This document shows positions 1 to 8,964 of a DNA stretch of 64,000 nt, piece by piece (the stretch's first letter is position 1; every line of letters begins with the position of its first letter). The stretch spans positions 930,001 through 994,000 of the forward strand of contig NZ_CP042909.1 in the NCBI RefSeq assembly GCF_012317585.1, written 5' to 3'. The notes under the pieces are model-generated. The model saw nothing but the letters and a program-made list of their open reading frames with translations. It was not told the DNA's origin and searched no databases. The DNA comes from Thermosulfurimonas marina. GTDB lineage: Bacteria > Desulfobacterota > Thermodesulfobacteria > Thermodesulfobacteriales > Thermodesulfobacteriaceae. The position numbers and the translations under genes are program-made.

Positions 1-2
1 CG

Positions 3-11
3 TCCTCCTTT
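3..11 (-). promoter_or_regulatory. Ribosome binding site of a gene beyond the left edge
   Basis: On the minus strand these bases read AAAGGAGGA, a near-perfect Shine-Dalgarno sequence. It lies about 30 bases after the cusA stop and points leftwards, so the metal-efflux operon probably continues with another gene whose start lies just outside the window. Inference from the motif only. Confidence 0.5.
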
Positions 12-42
12 CCAGGGATCTCGTGCCTCAAACCTTAGGCCT

Positions 43-3000
43 TTATGCGGAGTTTTTCAACCGGCGCAGGTGCCACCATTCGTAAAGCACGGGAAGGAGG
101 ACGAGGGTGACCAGGGTGGAGGTGACCAGCCCTCCAATCATGGGGGCGGCGATGCGGCGCATCACGTCGGCCCCGGTGCCTGAGGACCAAAGAAGGGGGA
201 GAAGCCCTACCATGGTGGTAGCCACGGTCATGACCTTGGGACGCAGGCGCATGACCGCCCCTTCCAGCACCGCCTCCCGCAGGCTCTCCCGGGAAAGCCT
301 CTTTCCCCTTCGAGAAAGGGCCCCGTCCAGATAGACCAGCATGACCACCCCGGTCTCCGCAGCTACTCCGGCCAGGGCGATCATCCCCACCCCCACGGCC
401 ACCGAAAGATGGTATTTGAGAAGCCAGAGGAGCCAGACCGAGCCCACCAGAGCAAAAGGCACGGAGAGCATCACCAAGAGGACCCGGAAAAGATCCCCAA
501 AATGGAGGTAAAGCAAAAAGAAGATGAGAAAAAGGGTCAGAGGCACCATGAGAAGGAGCCGGTGCTTGACCCGCTGCAGGTAAAGGTACTGCCCACTCCA
601 CTCCAGGAAATATCCCGGGGGCAGGCGAAGCCTTTCTCGCACCAGGCGTCGGGCCTCGGCCACATAGCTTCCCACATCCCTTCCGGCCACATCCACATAC
701 ACATAGCCCACCCGGAAGCCGTTTTCGTCTTTGATCATCGGAGGTCCTTCCCGGCGCTCGATGCGGGCCACCGCCGAAAGGGGGATCAGGGCCCCGGAGG
801 GGGTCTTCACCAGTACCTGACCCAGGTCCTCCGGATCCTCCCGGAACTCCCGGGCATAGCGCACTAAGATCCCATAGCGCTCCCGCCCTTCCACGGTGTG
901 ATCCACCACCACCCCACCCACTGCGGCCCGGAAGGTCTCCAGCACCTCCCCTATCTGGAGTCCGTAGCGGGCGCAGGCCCTGCGGTCCGGAATCAGGTCC
1001 AGGTAGTAGCCCCCGGAGGTCCGCTCGGCGTAAACGCTGCGAGTGCCAGGGACCCTGCGCAAAAGGGCCTCCAATTCCTCCCCGATCCGCTGAATGGTAG
1101 AAAGATCCTCTCCGTAGATCTTGATCCCCACCGGAGTGCGCAGACCGGTGGTAAGCATATCGATACGGGCCTTGATGGGCATGGTCCAGGCGTTGGTCCA
1201 GCCGGGAAGATGCACGGTGCGGTCCAATTCCGCGATGAGTTTTTCCCAGGTGAGCCCGGGACGCCACTGATTGCGGGGTTTGAGGAGGATGGTGGTCTCC
1301 ACCATGGAAAGGGGGGCGGGATCCGTGGCGGTCTCCGCCCGGCCCACTTTGCCGAAAACGGTTTCCACCTCTGGGATCTCCCGGATCAGCCGGTCCTGGA
1401 GCTGGAGAACGCGCACGGCCTCGGTAATGGAGATCCCCGGAAGGGTGGTGGGCATGTAAAGGATGGAGCCCTCGTTCAAGGGGGGCATGAACTCCGAGCC
1501 CAGGCTCCGCCACAGGGGGACGGTGGTGGCCAGAGCCAGGAGGGAGGCCCCCACCACGGCCCACTTGAAGCGCAGGGCCAGGCGCAGGACCGGCCGGTAA
1601 AGGGCGATGAGGAGGCGGGAGAGGGGGTTGCGGCCCTCGGGAAAGGCCCGGCGCACGAACCAGACCATGAGGGCCGGGGCCAGGGTGATAGAAAGGAGGG
1701 CCGCCAGGGCCATGGAAAAGGTCTTGGTATAGGCCAAAGGCTTAAAAAGCCGGCCCTCCTGGGCCTCCAGGGCAAAGACCGGAAGGAAAGAGACGGTGAT
1801 CACCAGGAGAGAGAAGAAGATGGGTGGTCCCACCTCCCGGGCGGCCTTAAGGACGATCTCTCGCCGGGCCCCGGTCTCCCGTTCCAGGTGCTTGTGGGCA
1901 TTTTCCACCAGGACAATCACCGCGTCCACCATGGCCCCGATAGCGATGGCGATGCCCCCCAGGGACATGATGTTGGCGGTGATGCGCAGGAAATACATGG
2001 GAATAAAGGAGAGGGCTACGGCCATGGGCAGCACGATCACCACCACCAGGGCCGAGGGCGGGTGGAGGAGGAAGAGGAAGACCACCAGAGAGACCACCAC
2101 CATCTCCTCCACCAGGGTCTTTTTCAGGGTGTGGATGGCCCGGAGAATGAGGTCCGAGCGATCGTAGGTGATTACCAGTTTGACCCCGGGAGGGAGTTGG
2201 GGTTCGATCTCTCGCAGGCGCTCCTTGACCTTTCGGATGACATTCAGGGCGTTCTCCCCGTAGCGCATGACCACAATCCCGCCCACCACCTCGCCCCGGC
2301 CGTTGAGTTCCGCGGCCCCCCGACGCAGGGCCGGCCCCAGCTGGATCTCCGCCACCTGGCCCAGGGTGAGAGGGGTGCCGGTCTGAGGATCCTCCCGCAG
2401 GACCACCCGCCGCAGGTCCTCCACCCCCTTCACGTATCCTCTCCCACGGACAAAGACCTCTTTGCCGGAGATCTCCAGCGTCCGCCCGCCCACTTCGAGA
2501 TTGGACCGCCGCAGGGCCTGGAGCACCTCCGGCACCGAGAGTCCGTGAACATAGAGTTTGACCGGATCAAGCAGGACCTGATATTCCTTGACAAAGCCCC
2601 CCACGCTGGCCACCTCGGCCACTCCGGGCAGGGCCTCCAGCCAGGGCTTGAGATAAAAATCCTGAAAGGTGCGCAGGCGGGCCAGGTCGTTCTTTCCGCT
2701 TTCGTCCACCAGGGCGTATTCGAAGACCCAGCCCACACCGGTGGCGTCCGGGCCCAGGGTAAGCCGAGCCCCGGAGGGCAGCCGGTCCCGGATCTGGGCC
2801 AGATATTCCAGTACCCGACTGCGGGCCCAGTAGAGGTCGGTGCCGTCCTTGAAGAGCACATAGATGAAGGCCTGGCCGAAATAGGAATAACCCCGCACGG
2901 TCTTCACCCGGGGCACCGCCAGGAGCGAGGAGATCACCGGATAGGTGATCTGGTCCTCCATGAGGTCCGGGCTCTGGCCGGGCCATTCGGCCACTACGAT

Positions 3001-3141
3001 GACCTGGACATCGGAGAGATCCGGAATGGCGTCCAGAGGTACCCGGTGGAGGGCCCACCAGGCCCCGAAAAGAAGGAAGACCGTGGTGGCCAGGACCAGG
3101 GCCGGTCGGCGGCCGCAGGCCTCAATGATGGTGGTGACCAC
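43..3141 (-). CDS. cusA: Heavy-metal efflux RND transporter, CusA/CzcA family
   Basis: Inner-membrane proton-driven pump of the heavy-metal-efflux branch of RND transporters, exporting metal cations such as Cu(I), Zn or Co through a tripartite CusCBA-type complex. The 1032-residue length is typical. The N-terminus has the family pattern of a first membrane segment followed by VPLDAIPDLSDVQV. The fourth-helix motif GAMVDAVIVLVENAHK (Asp406, Glu413) carries the proton-relay acids that define the heavy-metal subfamily. A second block of hydrophobic helices lies near residues 865-1020. The start is a GTG that overlaps the 3' end of cusB by 20 bases, so translation is probably coupled. Exact metal specificity cannot be told from sequence alone. 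Confidence 0.93.
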   Translation of the reverse strand: MVTTIIEACGRRPALVLATTVFLLFGAWWALHRVPLDAIPDLSDVQVIVVAEWPGQSPDLMEDQITYPVISSLLAVPRVKTVRGYSYFGQAFIYVLFKDGTDLYWARSRVLEYLAQIRDRLPSGARLTLGPDATGVGWVFEYALVDESGKNDLARLRTFQDFYLKPWLEALPGVAEVASVGGFVKEYQVLLDPVKLYVHGLSVPEVLQALRRSNLEVGGRTLEISGKEVFVRGRGYVKGVEDLRRVVLREDPQTGTPLTLGQVAEIQLGPALRRGAAELNGRGEVVGGIVVMRYGENALNVIRKVKERLREIEPQLPPGVKLVITYDRSDLILRAIHTLKKTLVEEMVVVSLVVFLFLLHPPSALVVVIVLPMAVALSFIPMYFLRITANIMSLGGIAIAIGAMVDAVIVLVENAHKHLERETGARREIVLKAAREVGPPIFFSLLVITVSFLPVFALEAQEGRLFKPLAYTKTFSMALAALLSITLAPALMVWFVRRAFPEGRNPLSRLLIALYRPVLRLALRFKWAVVGASLLALATTVPLWRSLGSEFMPPLNEGSILYMPTTLPGISITEAVRVLQLQDRLIREIPEVETVFGKVGRAETATDPAPLSMVETTILLKPRNQWRPGLTWEKLIAELDRTVHLPGWTNAWTMPIKARIDMLTTGLRTPVGIKIYGEDLSTIQRIGEELEALLRRVPGTRSVYAERTSGGYYLDLIPDRRACARYGLQIGEVLETFRAAVGGVVVDHTVEGRERYGILVRYAREFREDPEDLGQVLVKTPSGALIPLSAVARIERREGPPMIKDENGFRVGYVYVDVAGRDVGSYVAEARRLVRERLRLPPGYFLEWSGQYLYLQRVKHRLLLMVPLTLFLIFFLLYLHFGDLFRVLLVMLSVPFALVGSVWLLWLLKYHLSVAVGVGMIALAGVAAETGVVMLVYLDGALSRRGKRLSRESLREAVLEGAVMRLRPKVMTVATTMVGLLPLLWSSGTGADVMRRIAAPMIGGLVTSTLVTLVLLPVLYEWWHLRRLKNSA

Positions 3142-4384
3142 CGCCCCCTCCGGAAAAGCTCTCCAGGGCCGCCTTGAGGCGGCTTTCGGCGTCGATGAGG
3201 AAGTTGGCCGAGACCACCACCTCTTCCCCGTGCCGAACCCCGGAAAGCACCACCCGCTTTTCTCCCACCCGGGGGCCCACCTTCACCTCCCGGGGCTCAA
3301 AGTGTCCCAGGCCGGCACGCACGAAGACATAATAGTGCTCTCCCCCGTAGATCAGGGCCTCTTCGGGAAGCAGCATGCGCATCCCCAGCGGGATGCGGAA
3401 GGTCGCCTCGGCCCAGAGGCCCGGGCGAAGAAGGCCTTCGGGATTTCTCAAGGCCAGGCGCACCCGTCCCACCCGCAGGCGTTCCTCTACCCAAGGCAGG
3501 ATCTCCTTCACCCGGGCGGAAAAGGCCTTTCGAAGCCCGGGAAAGCGCACCTCCACCGGGAGTCCCGGACGGATTTCCCGCAAAAGGTCTTGGTAGAGGT
3601 CGGCTTCCACCCACACCTCCGAAAGATCCGCAAGTACATAGGCCGTCTCCCCGGAGCGGAGGCGCTTTCCGGGAAAGACCCGGTTTTCTACCACATAGCC
3701 CCCGGCCGGGGCCCTTACCGGAAGGGCCCGCAGAGGACGCCCCCGCGCCCTGACCCGGGCCAGATCCCGGGAGTCAAACCCCCAGAGAAGGAGCCGCCTT
3801 TCGGCGGACCGAAGGGCCTGGCGGGCCTCCTCCAGGACTTCTGGAGAGGCCTTTTCCTTCTCCAGCCTTTTCACCCATTGGGCCGCCCGCAGCCACTCCT
3901 CCTCCGTAGCCAGCACTTCCGGAGCATAAAGGGTAAAGAGTACTTCCCCCCGGTGCACTCGGGCCCCGGTGTAAAGCCCCCGCACCTCCTCCACCCAGCC
4001 CGCCACCCGCAGGTGCACCCTGCGGAGCCTTTCCTCGTCGTAGGTTACTCGAGCCGGGGCCCGGTAAGTAAGGACCACCCTTTCATGCGTCACCCGAGCG
4101 GTGCGCACCCCGATAAGCTGGACTCGCTCCGGAGAGATCTCCACCGGCGCTAGAGGGAGCCCTTTTTGGCGGACGGGCCTTTCCTGGGAGGGGGCCTTGG
4201 AGACCGGAGGAGCCTCTTTTTGGAGGGGCACCAGATCCATCCCGCAAATGGGACACTTTCCCGGACGATCGCTGCGGTAGCTGGGGTGCATGGGACAGAT
4301 GTAAAGGGTCTTTTTTTCGGCCCTTAAGACTCCAGGGCCTCCCAGGGCGAGGATCGCCGCAAGGACCAAGGCCGGCCATCTCAT
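3122..4384 (-). CDS. cusB: Efflux periplasmic adaptor, CusB type, with N-terminal metal-binding domain
   Basis: Membrane-fusion protein linking the RND pump to the outer-membrane factor. The ATG at 4384 gives a clean signal peptide (MRWPALVLAAILALGG...LRA) and overlaps the preceding stop by four bases (ATGA); the longer upstream frame has no support. Residues about 27-52 form a heavy-metal-binding domain with the pattern YICPMHP...CPICGMDL, known from CusB-like adaptors. The rest has the lipoyl/barrel-sandwich and beta-barrel layout of adaptors. The C-terminus ends in five glycines and four histidines, a plausible extra metal ligand; the codons of this tail contain the start of cusA. 420 residues. 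Confidence 0.9.
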   Translation of the reverse strand: MRWPALVLAAILALGGPGVLRAEKKTLYICPMHPSYRSDRPGKCPICGMDLVPLQKEAPPVSKAPSQERPVRQKGLPLAPVEISPERVQLIGVRTARVTHERVVLTYRAPARVTYDEERLRRVHLRVAGWVEEVRGLYTGARVHRGEVLFTLYAPEVLATEEEWLRAAQWVKRLEKEKASPEVLEEARQALRSAERRLLLWGFDSRDLARVRARGRPLRALPVRAPAGGYVVENRVFPGKRLRSGETAYVLADLSEVWVEADLYQDLLREIRPGLPVEVRFPGLRKAFSARVKEILPWVEERLRVGRVRLALRNPEGLLRPGLWAEATFRIPLGMRMLLPEEALIYGGEHYYVFVRAGLGHFEPREVKVGPRVGEKRVVLSGVRHGEEVVVSANFLIDAESRLKAALESFSGGGGGHHHH

Positions 4385-5655
4385 GGGATACCTCCTTCGG
4401 GCCCGGGAAGATCCGGAAAGAGGGGACGGGCCAGCAAGGACTCCAGTCCCGCCAGGGCCTTGAGATAGGAGGTCCGGTGCCGGAAGAGGCTCAGACGGGC
4501 CTCTAGCACCCGCCGGAAGGCCGAAAGCACGCTCTCCAGAGTCCCTCTTCCGGAGGCATAATGATCCCGGGCCGAGGCCAGTTCCAGTTCCGCCCGGGGC
4601 AGGATCTCCCGGGCGTAAAGGGCCCAAAGATCCCTTTCGGTTCGGGCCGCAAGCAGGAGATCTCGCAGGCGAAAGGCCAGCTCCCCCCGCACGTCCTCCA
4701 GGCTCTGGCCGGCGGCCAGAACCTCCTCTCGGGCCGCCTCCGCCAGGGGTCCCTGTTTGCGGCCCAAGAAAAGGGGCACCCCGAAGCCCAGTCCAAATTC
4801 ATAGATCTCCGGAAGGGTTCCCCGGGAATGCCACCCGAAAAAGACCCGGAAGTCCGGACGTTTTTCCAGCTCCGCAAGCCGGGCCCCAAGCTCCTTTTCC
4901 CGGAGTTGAAGGCGAAAATCTTCCACCTCCGGCGTTCTCTCCAGGGCGGAAAGGAGGGTCTTTTCCGGCGGCAGCCCCGGGAGCTCCCTCGGAAGCTCCA
5001 CGAGCGGCTCCGGGATCTTCCGGAAGAGAAAGCGCTTTTCCAGGGCGGCCACCTTGAGGGCCTGTTTTTCGGCGTTAAGCCGTAGGCGTTCCTCAAGGAA
5101 ACTCCTCTGATTGGCTGCCCGGAAGATCTCGGCCTGCGCCCCGTGGCCGGTCTCGTAGCGAAGTCTCACGCTCTCTTCGATCTCCCGAAGAAGGACTTTC
5201 ATCTCCTGAAGGGTGCGGGCCTCTTCCTCGAGATAGGCCAAATCCAGAAGCCCCTCGGCCAGGCCCCGCCAGTTCTGCCAGAGGGCCCGGCGATAGCGTG
5301 CCGCAAGACGCCGGGCCTCGAGCTCGGCCATCCGGGCCCGGAGGTGACGTTTCCCCGGCCAAGGGAGAGGCTGTTCCACCCGCACCCCGGCGGTGCTCAT
5401 GGGTTCCTCCCCCAGGGTGTTAGCCGGGATGGGATCTCCGGCGTTGCGTACGGAAAGGACCACCCGGGGATCCGGGAGGGCCCCCGCAGGGGCTACCCGC
5501 TTTTTCTGGGCCCGTACCCGGCTGGCCAGGGCCGCAAGTCCCGGATGGGAGGCGACCATGAGGCGGCTGTAACGGGAAAGAAGGTCGGCCAGGGGTTCGG
5601 CCCGGGCGGCACTCACCGCCAAAAGGAAAAGAAAGAGGAGGGCGAAGAGACCCAC
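4381..5655 (-). other. Outer-membrane factor portion of the fused frame (possible separate CDS from GTG 5655)
   Basis: This part would stand alone as a 424-residue CusC/TolC-family outer-membrane efflux protein, the usual length. The only plausible internal start just before the hydrophobic core is GTG at 5655, but using it removes the basic n-region (RRRPR) of the signal peptide, and the nearest GGAGG is over 30 bases upstream. It precedes cusB and cusA in the usual tripartite order, so an independent, exported product is biologically expected even though the frame is continuous with the helicase. Confidence 0.6.
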
Positions 5656-7173
5656 CTGGCGCGGACGGCGGCGAGGAGGGGCTTTTTCCTCCCGGGAAAG
5701 TCCAGAGAGCCAGGGGGTGGGTCTTCCGGAAAGTCGCCTCCCGTAAAGGAACCGGCGACGAGAAAAGGTGGCCAGAAAGGAGCCTTTGGCCCGGGTAAGC
5801 GCCACATAAAGGAGGCGTCTTTCCTCCTCGGGGTCGCTTTCGGGAAGCACGGTGAGGGGCAAGATCCCTTCTTCGGCCCCGGCGAGCACCACGGCTTCGG
5901 CCTCCAGCCCCTTAGCCCCGTGAATGGTGAGCAGATTGACCCCTTGCCGGGAGGGCGAAAGGAGATCGCGGGTGGAGAGGAGAAGGAGCCGGGCGGAAAG
6001 CTCCTCGGCCGAAAGACCGGAAAGCCAGGCCCGGGCCCCGGGAAGGAGCCTTTCCACTTCGAAAAGGGCCTCTTCGGGCCTTTGGGTGCGGGAAAGAAGT
6101 CTTTGGGCCGTCTCCGAAAGCCGCTTGCGGGCCTCCTCGGCCTCCTTTTCGGGTTCGGCCACCGGAAGGCCTTCACGGGCGAGGGTTTCCTTCAGGGGCT
6201 CAAGGAGGGCCCGCAGGCGGGCGAGCACCAGGACCTCCCCCGGAGGAAGCCCCCTCCCCCGGGAACTTTCCATGAAGGCCCCGCCCAGAAGTTGGGCCAC
6301 CTCCTTGGCCACCCCGATAGCCTCCGCCCTCTCGGAGGGAAAGGAAAGAAGCCGCACCTTTCCTCCGGATCTCTCGGCAGAAAGTCTTATTCCCTCCCCG
6401 AAAGGATCCTCCCGCAGGCCCTCGGCCAGCCGGAGGATCTCCTCCGGGACCCGGTAGCTCCTCCGGAGGTAGTGGACCCGGAGGTCGGGGAGAAATTCCC
6501 GCAGGAAGGCGTGCACGGTCTCCGGACGGGCCCCGCGGAAACCATAGATGGCCTGGGCCGGATCCCCCACCAGGAAAAACTCCGCCCGGGAAAAGGTGGT
6601 AAGAAATCGAAGGAGCTCCGGGGAAAGGTCCTGGTACTCGTCGATGAGAAGGGCGTAGCCCTGAAAGCTACGGCCGGAAAGCCTCTTAGGGACCTCCAGA
6701 AGAATCCGGAGGTAGTCGTAGAGGTCGTTCCGGGAAAGATAGCCCAGATATTCCTCCCTCAGGGGTTCGAATTCCGGGCGGCCGGCCCTCAGGCCCTCGA
6801 GGACCTTGCGGGGAGAGAGCCGAAGGCCGTGGCTCCGGGCCAGACGCCCGGCAATCTCCAGGGACTCCTCCTCGGAAAGAAGGCGGGGAGGGTGCCCCAG
6901 GGCCTCGGAAAGGAGATCATAGGCCAGGGCGTGAAAGGTCTCGGCCCGAACCGGAGCCGAAAGCCCGGAAAGCCTTTCGGTAAGCTCGGCCCGGGTGCGC
7001 ACGGTAAAGGTAAGAAGGAGGATCCTTTCCGGAGGCAAGCTCGCTTCCAGGAGGTGGAGGGCTCGGGCCAGAAGGACCCGGGTCTTTCCCGCCCCGGGCC
7101 CGGCCACCACTAAGGCCGACCCCGGGGTCTCCACCGCCCTCTTTTGATCCTCATCTAGCCACATTAAAGACAT
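4381..7173 (-). CDS. In-frame fusion: UvrD-like SF1 helicase followed by TolC/CusC-family outer-membrane factor
   Basis: One uninterrupted frame of 930 residues encodes two unrelated proteins. Residues 1 to about 500 are an SF1A helicase with Walker A GPGAGKT (about 25-31), Walker B IDEYQD, motif III GDPAQAIYGFRGA, motif V TIHGAKGLE and motif VI RRLLYVALTRAK, so the helicase is complete. From about residue 500 a basic stretch RRRPRQ leads into a hydrophobic core and an Ala-Arg-Ala cleavage-like site, i.e. a signal peptide, then a TolC-type coiled-coil protein. No stop codon separates them. The ATG at 7173 was chosen because the upstream extension has no homology look; a second ATG is at 7164. 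The metal operon (cusB, cusA) follows with a four-base overlap. A lost stop, a real fusion or a sequencing error are all possible. Confidence 0.75.
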   Translation of the reverse strand: MSLMWLDEDQKRAVETPGSALVVAGPGAGKTRVLLARALHLLEASLPPERILLLTFTVRTRAELTERLSGLSAPVRAETFHALAYDLLSEALGHPPRLLSEEESLEIAGRLARSHGLRLSPRKVLEGLRAGRPEFEPLREEYLGYLSRNDLYDYLRILLEVPKRLSGRSFQGYALLIDEYQDLSPELLRFLTTFSRAEFFLVGDPAQAIYGFRGARPETVHAFLREFLPDLRVHYLRRSYRVPEEILRLAEGLREDPFGEGIRLSAERSGGKVRLLSFPSERAEAIGVAKEVAQLLGGAFMESSRGRGLPPGEVLVLARLRALLEPLKETLAREGLPVAEPEKEAEEARKRLSETAQRLLSRTQRPEEALFEVERLLPGARAWLSGLSAEELSARLLLLSTRDLLSPSRQGVNLLTIHGAKGLEAEAVVLAGAEEGILPLTVLPESDPEEERRLLYVALTRAKGSFLATFSRRRFLYGRRLSGRPTPWLSGLSREEKAPPRRRPRQVGLFALLFLFLLAVSAARAEPLADLLSRYSRLMVASHPGLAALASRVRAQKKRVAPAGALPDPRVVLSVRNAGDPIPANTLGEEPMSTAGVRVEQPLPWPGKRHLRARMAELEARRLAARYRRALWQNWRGLAEGLLDLAYLEEEARTLQEMKVLLREIEESVRLRYETGHGAQAEIFRAANQRSFLEERLRLNAEKQALKVAALEKRFLFRKIPEPLVELPRELPGLPPEKTLLSALERTPEVEDFRLQLREKELGARLAELEKRPDFRVFFGWHSRGTLPEIYEFGLGFGVPLFLGRKQGPLAEAAREEVLAAGQSLEDVRGELAFRLRDLLLAARTERDLWALYAREILPRAELELASARDHYASGRGTLESVLSAFRRVLEARLSLFRHRTSYLKALAGLESLLARPLFPDLPGPEGGIP

Positions 7174-7208
7174 TTTATACTTTGTCCCCCTCGCTCTACA
7201 ATAAGACC

Positions 7209-7232
7209 TTGGAATTTCCAAAATTTTCGAAA
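7209..7232. promoter_or_regulatory. Two palindromes between divergent cus operon and kdsD
   Basis: TTGGAATTTCCAA (7209-7221) is a perfect 6+1+6 inverted repeat, and TTTCGAAA (7225-7232) is a second palindrome directly beside it. They sit 36 bases upstream of the helicase/efflux start on the minus strand and 67 bases upstream of kdsD. Position and symmetry fit an operator for a dimeric regulator, for example a metal sensor, but no regulator gene is adjacent and the match to a known site is not established. Confidence 0.35.
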
Positions 7233-7298
7233 CCGGGAGAGTCCCGGAAAGGACTTTTTCGAGCCCGGAAGGGCAAAAGGGGTTATAATGGGAGGGCC

Positions 7299-8273
7299 AT
7301 GGAGGTCCTGGAGATCGCCCGCAGGGTCTTAAGGATTGAAAGGGAGGGGCTTTTGGCCGTAGAGGCCAAGCTGGGGGAGGGGTTTTCCCGGGCAGTGGAG
7401 CTGGTCCTGGCCTCCCGGGGGCGGGTAGTGGTCACCGGGCTGGGAAAGAGCGGACTGGTGGGCCGGAAAATCGCGGCCACCCTCTCTTCCACGGGCACGC
7501 CCTCCTTCTTCCTGCACCCGGCCGAGGCCCTGCACGGGGATCTGGGGATGGTTACCGGAGAGGACGTACTTTTGGCCATCTCCAATTCCGGTCGTACGGA
7601 GGAGGTAAACCTCATCGCCCAGATTCTCAAGCGCCGGGGGGTACCGGTAATCGCCTTCACCGGGCGGCCGGATTCTCCACTGGCGGCCCTGGCCGACGCG
7701 GTGGTAGATATCGGGGTTCCCCGGGAGGCCTGCCCTTACGACCTGGCCCCCACGGCCAGTACTACGGCCACCCTGGCCCTGGGCGACGCCCTGGCGGTGG
7801 CCCTGGCCGAGGCGCGGGGTTTCTCTCCGGAGGACTTTCGACGCAACCATCCCGCGGGCTCTCTGGGGGAAAGGCTCAAGGTGCGGGTGGCGGAAATTAT
7901 GCTCACCGGGGAGAGGATCCCCCTTACCCGCCTGGGGACCCTCATGACCGAGGCCCTTCCGGAGATGGACCGCAAGCGTCTGGGCTGTATCCTGGTGCTC
8001 GATGAGCGGGACCGCCTGCGGGGCATCATTACCGACGGGGACCTGAGACGGGCCCTGGTGCGTCACGGAGGGCTAACGGGCCTTCGGGTGGAGGAAATCA
8101 TGACCCCGGAGCCCAAGCGCATCGAGGCCCACCGCTTGGCCTCCGAGGCCCTGGATCTCATGGAAAGGCACCTCATTACCGTGCTTCCGGTGGTAGATGC
8201 CGACGAGCGCCTGGTGGGCATCCTCCACCTCCACGACATCTTGGGCAAAGGGCAATTCAAGTTTACGGTCTGA
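7299..8273 (+). CDS. kdsD: D-arabinose 5-phosphate isomerase, KdsD/KpsF family
   Basis: Converts ribulose 5-phosphate to arabinose 5-phosphate, the first step toward Kdo for lipopolysaccharide. An N-terminal SIS domain carries GLGKSGLVGRKIAATLSSTG and the PAEALHGDLG motif; two CBS domains follow from about residue 205 (MTEALPEM...GIITDGDLRR and MTPEPKRIEA...GILHLHD). The ATG at 7299 is preceded by GGGAGG; the longer upstream frame adds only an implausible basic extension. A TATAAT lies at 7284-7289, very close to the start. 324 residues, the family norm. The stop is one base from the stop of the convergent PilZ gene. Together with waaF and gmhB this supports a Gram-negative outer membrane. 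Confidence 0.93.
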   Translation: MEVLEIARRVLRIEREGLLAVEAKLGEGFSRAVELVLASRGRVVVTGLGKSGLVGRKIAATLSSTGTPSFFLHPAEALHGDLGMVTGEDVLLAISNSGRTEEVNLIAQILKRRGVPVIAFTGRPDSPLAALADAVVDIGVPREACPYDLAPTASTTATLALGDALAVALAEARGFSPEDFRRNHPAGSLGERLKVRVAEIMLTGERIPLTRLGTLMTEALPEMDRKRLGCILVLDERDRLRGIITDGDLRRALVRHGGLTGLRVEEIMTPEPKRIEAHRLASEALDLMERHLITVLPVVDADERLVGILHLHDILGKGQFKFTV

Positions 8274-8274
8274 G

Positions 8275-8964
8275 CTACTCCTGGGTCTTGGCCTTGCGGA
8301 GCTCGATCTCCCGCCGAATAAGGTAGCGCATAAGTTCCTGCCGTTTCCTCTCCGGAATGTGGAATTTGATGCCCAGGAGAAGGCCTTCCGGAGTCTCCTG
8401 GTGGCGCACCACCTCCGCCCGGGGAATTTCGATGACTCCGAAGGGTCGGGTGGCCGAAAGCATGAGCTCCAGGCGACCCTCGGTGAGAATCTCCCTTTCA
8501 GGGACCTTCAGGCTGGGACGAATAAGGGCCAGGCCCCCGGCACTAATATTCACGATGTCTCCGCTTATTTCTTTTTCTTTCCATTTAAAGACGGCCCGGG
8601 ATCCCGGAGGGGTGGGCACCCGGTAGTACATGCGCCTTTCCAGCCGAAAGATCTCCGTGGGGCGGGTGGTGAAGATATACTTCTCGTTTCGGTCCTCCCC
8701 GAGGATCCGCACCCGAAAGAAATATTCGATGTTGCTGGCGTCCCGATAGATGACCCGTGCGGTGGCGAGTCCCGAGACCCAGGGCCGGGGATAGTCGAAG
8801 ACCAGGCGCTCCTCATCCATATGGAGAAGCAGGGTGGGTCCGGAGCGAAAACCGCCGCTCACAAAGACCACCCAGTATCCGGCCTCCTGAATCTCTCGAA
8901 GGAGGATCTGGATGTGGGCCGGGTCCCGGTTGACCTCATATCCTCCTTCCCAAGGCTGCCACAT
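8275..8964 (-). CDS. PilZ-domain protein with YcgR-like N-terminal domain
   Basis: Probable cyclic-di-GMP receptor. The N-terminal 100 residues resemble the barrel domain of flagellar-brake proteins (YcgR). The C-terminal PilZ domain has both binding signatures: RRMYYR (the RxxxR arm) near residue 106 and NISAGG (the D/NxSxxG motif) about 27 residues later. The ATG overlaps the polA stop by one base (TGATG), so it is the last gene of the pyrG-rsmG-polA run. No flagellar genes are nearby, so the output (motility, polysaccharide or other) is open. Confidence 0.85.
   Translation of the reverse strand: MWQPWEGGYEVNRDPAHIQILLREIQEAGYWVVFVSGGFRSGPTLLLHMDEERLVFDYPRPWVSGLATARVIYRDASNIEYFFRVRILGEDRNEKYIFTTRPTEIFRLERRMYYRVPTPPGSRAVFKWKEKEISGDIVNISAGGLALIRPSLKVPEREILTEGRLELMLSATRPFGVIEIPRAEVVRHQETPEGLLLGIKFHIPERKRQELMRYLIRREIELRKAKTQE

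Noticed and set aside
898-3177. 759-codon open frame on the plus strand
   Set aside because: Lies wholly antisense to cusA and the end of cusB; Gly/His/Gln-rich low-complexity translation without motifs, as expected in GC-rich DNA.
5143-7113. 656-codon open frame on the plus strand
   Set aside because: Antisense shadow of the helicase/efflux fusion; no recognisable domain.
7284-7289. TATAAT before kdsD as a leaderless promoter
   Set aside because: A GGGAGG Shine-Dalgarno sequence lies between it and the ATG and no -35 element fits, so I do not count it with the leaderless cases.
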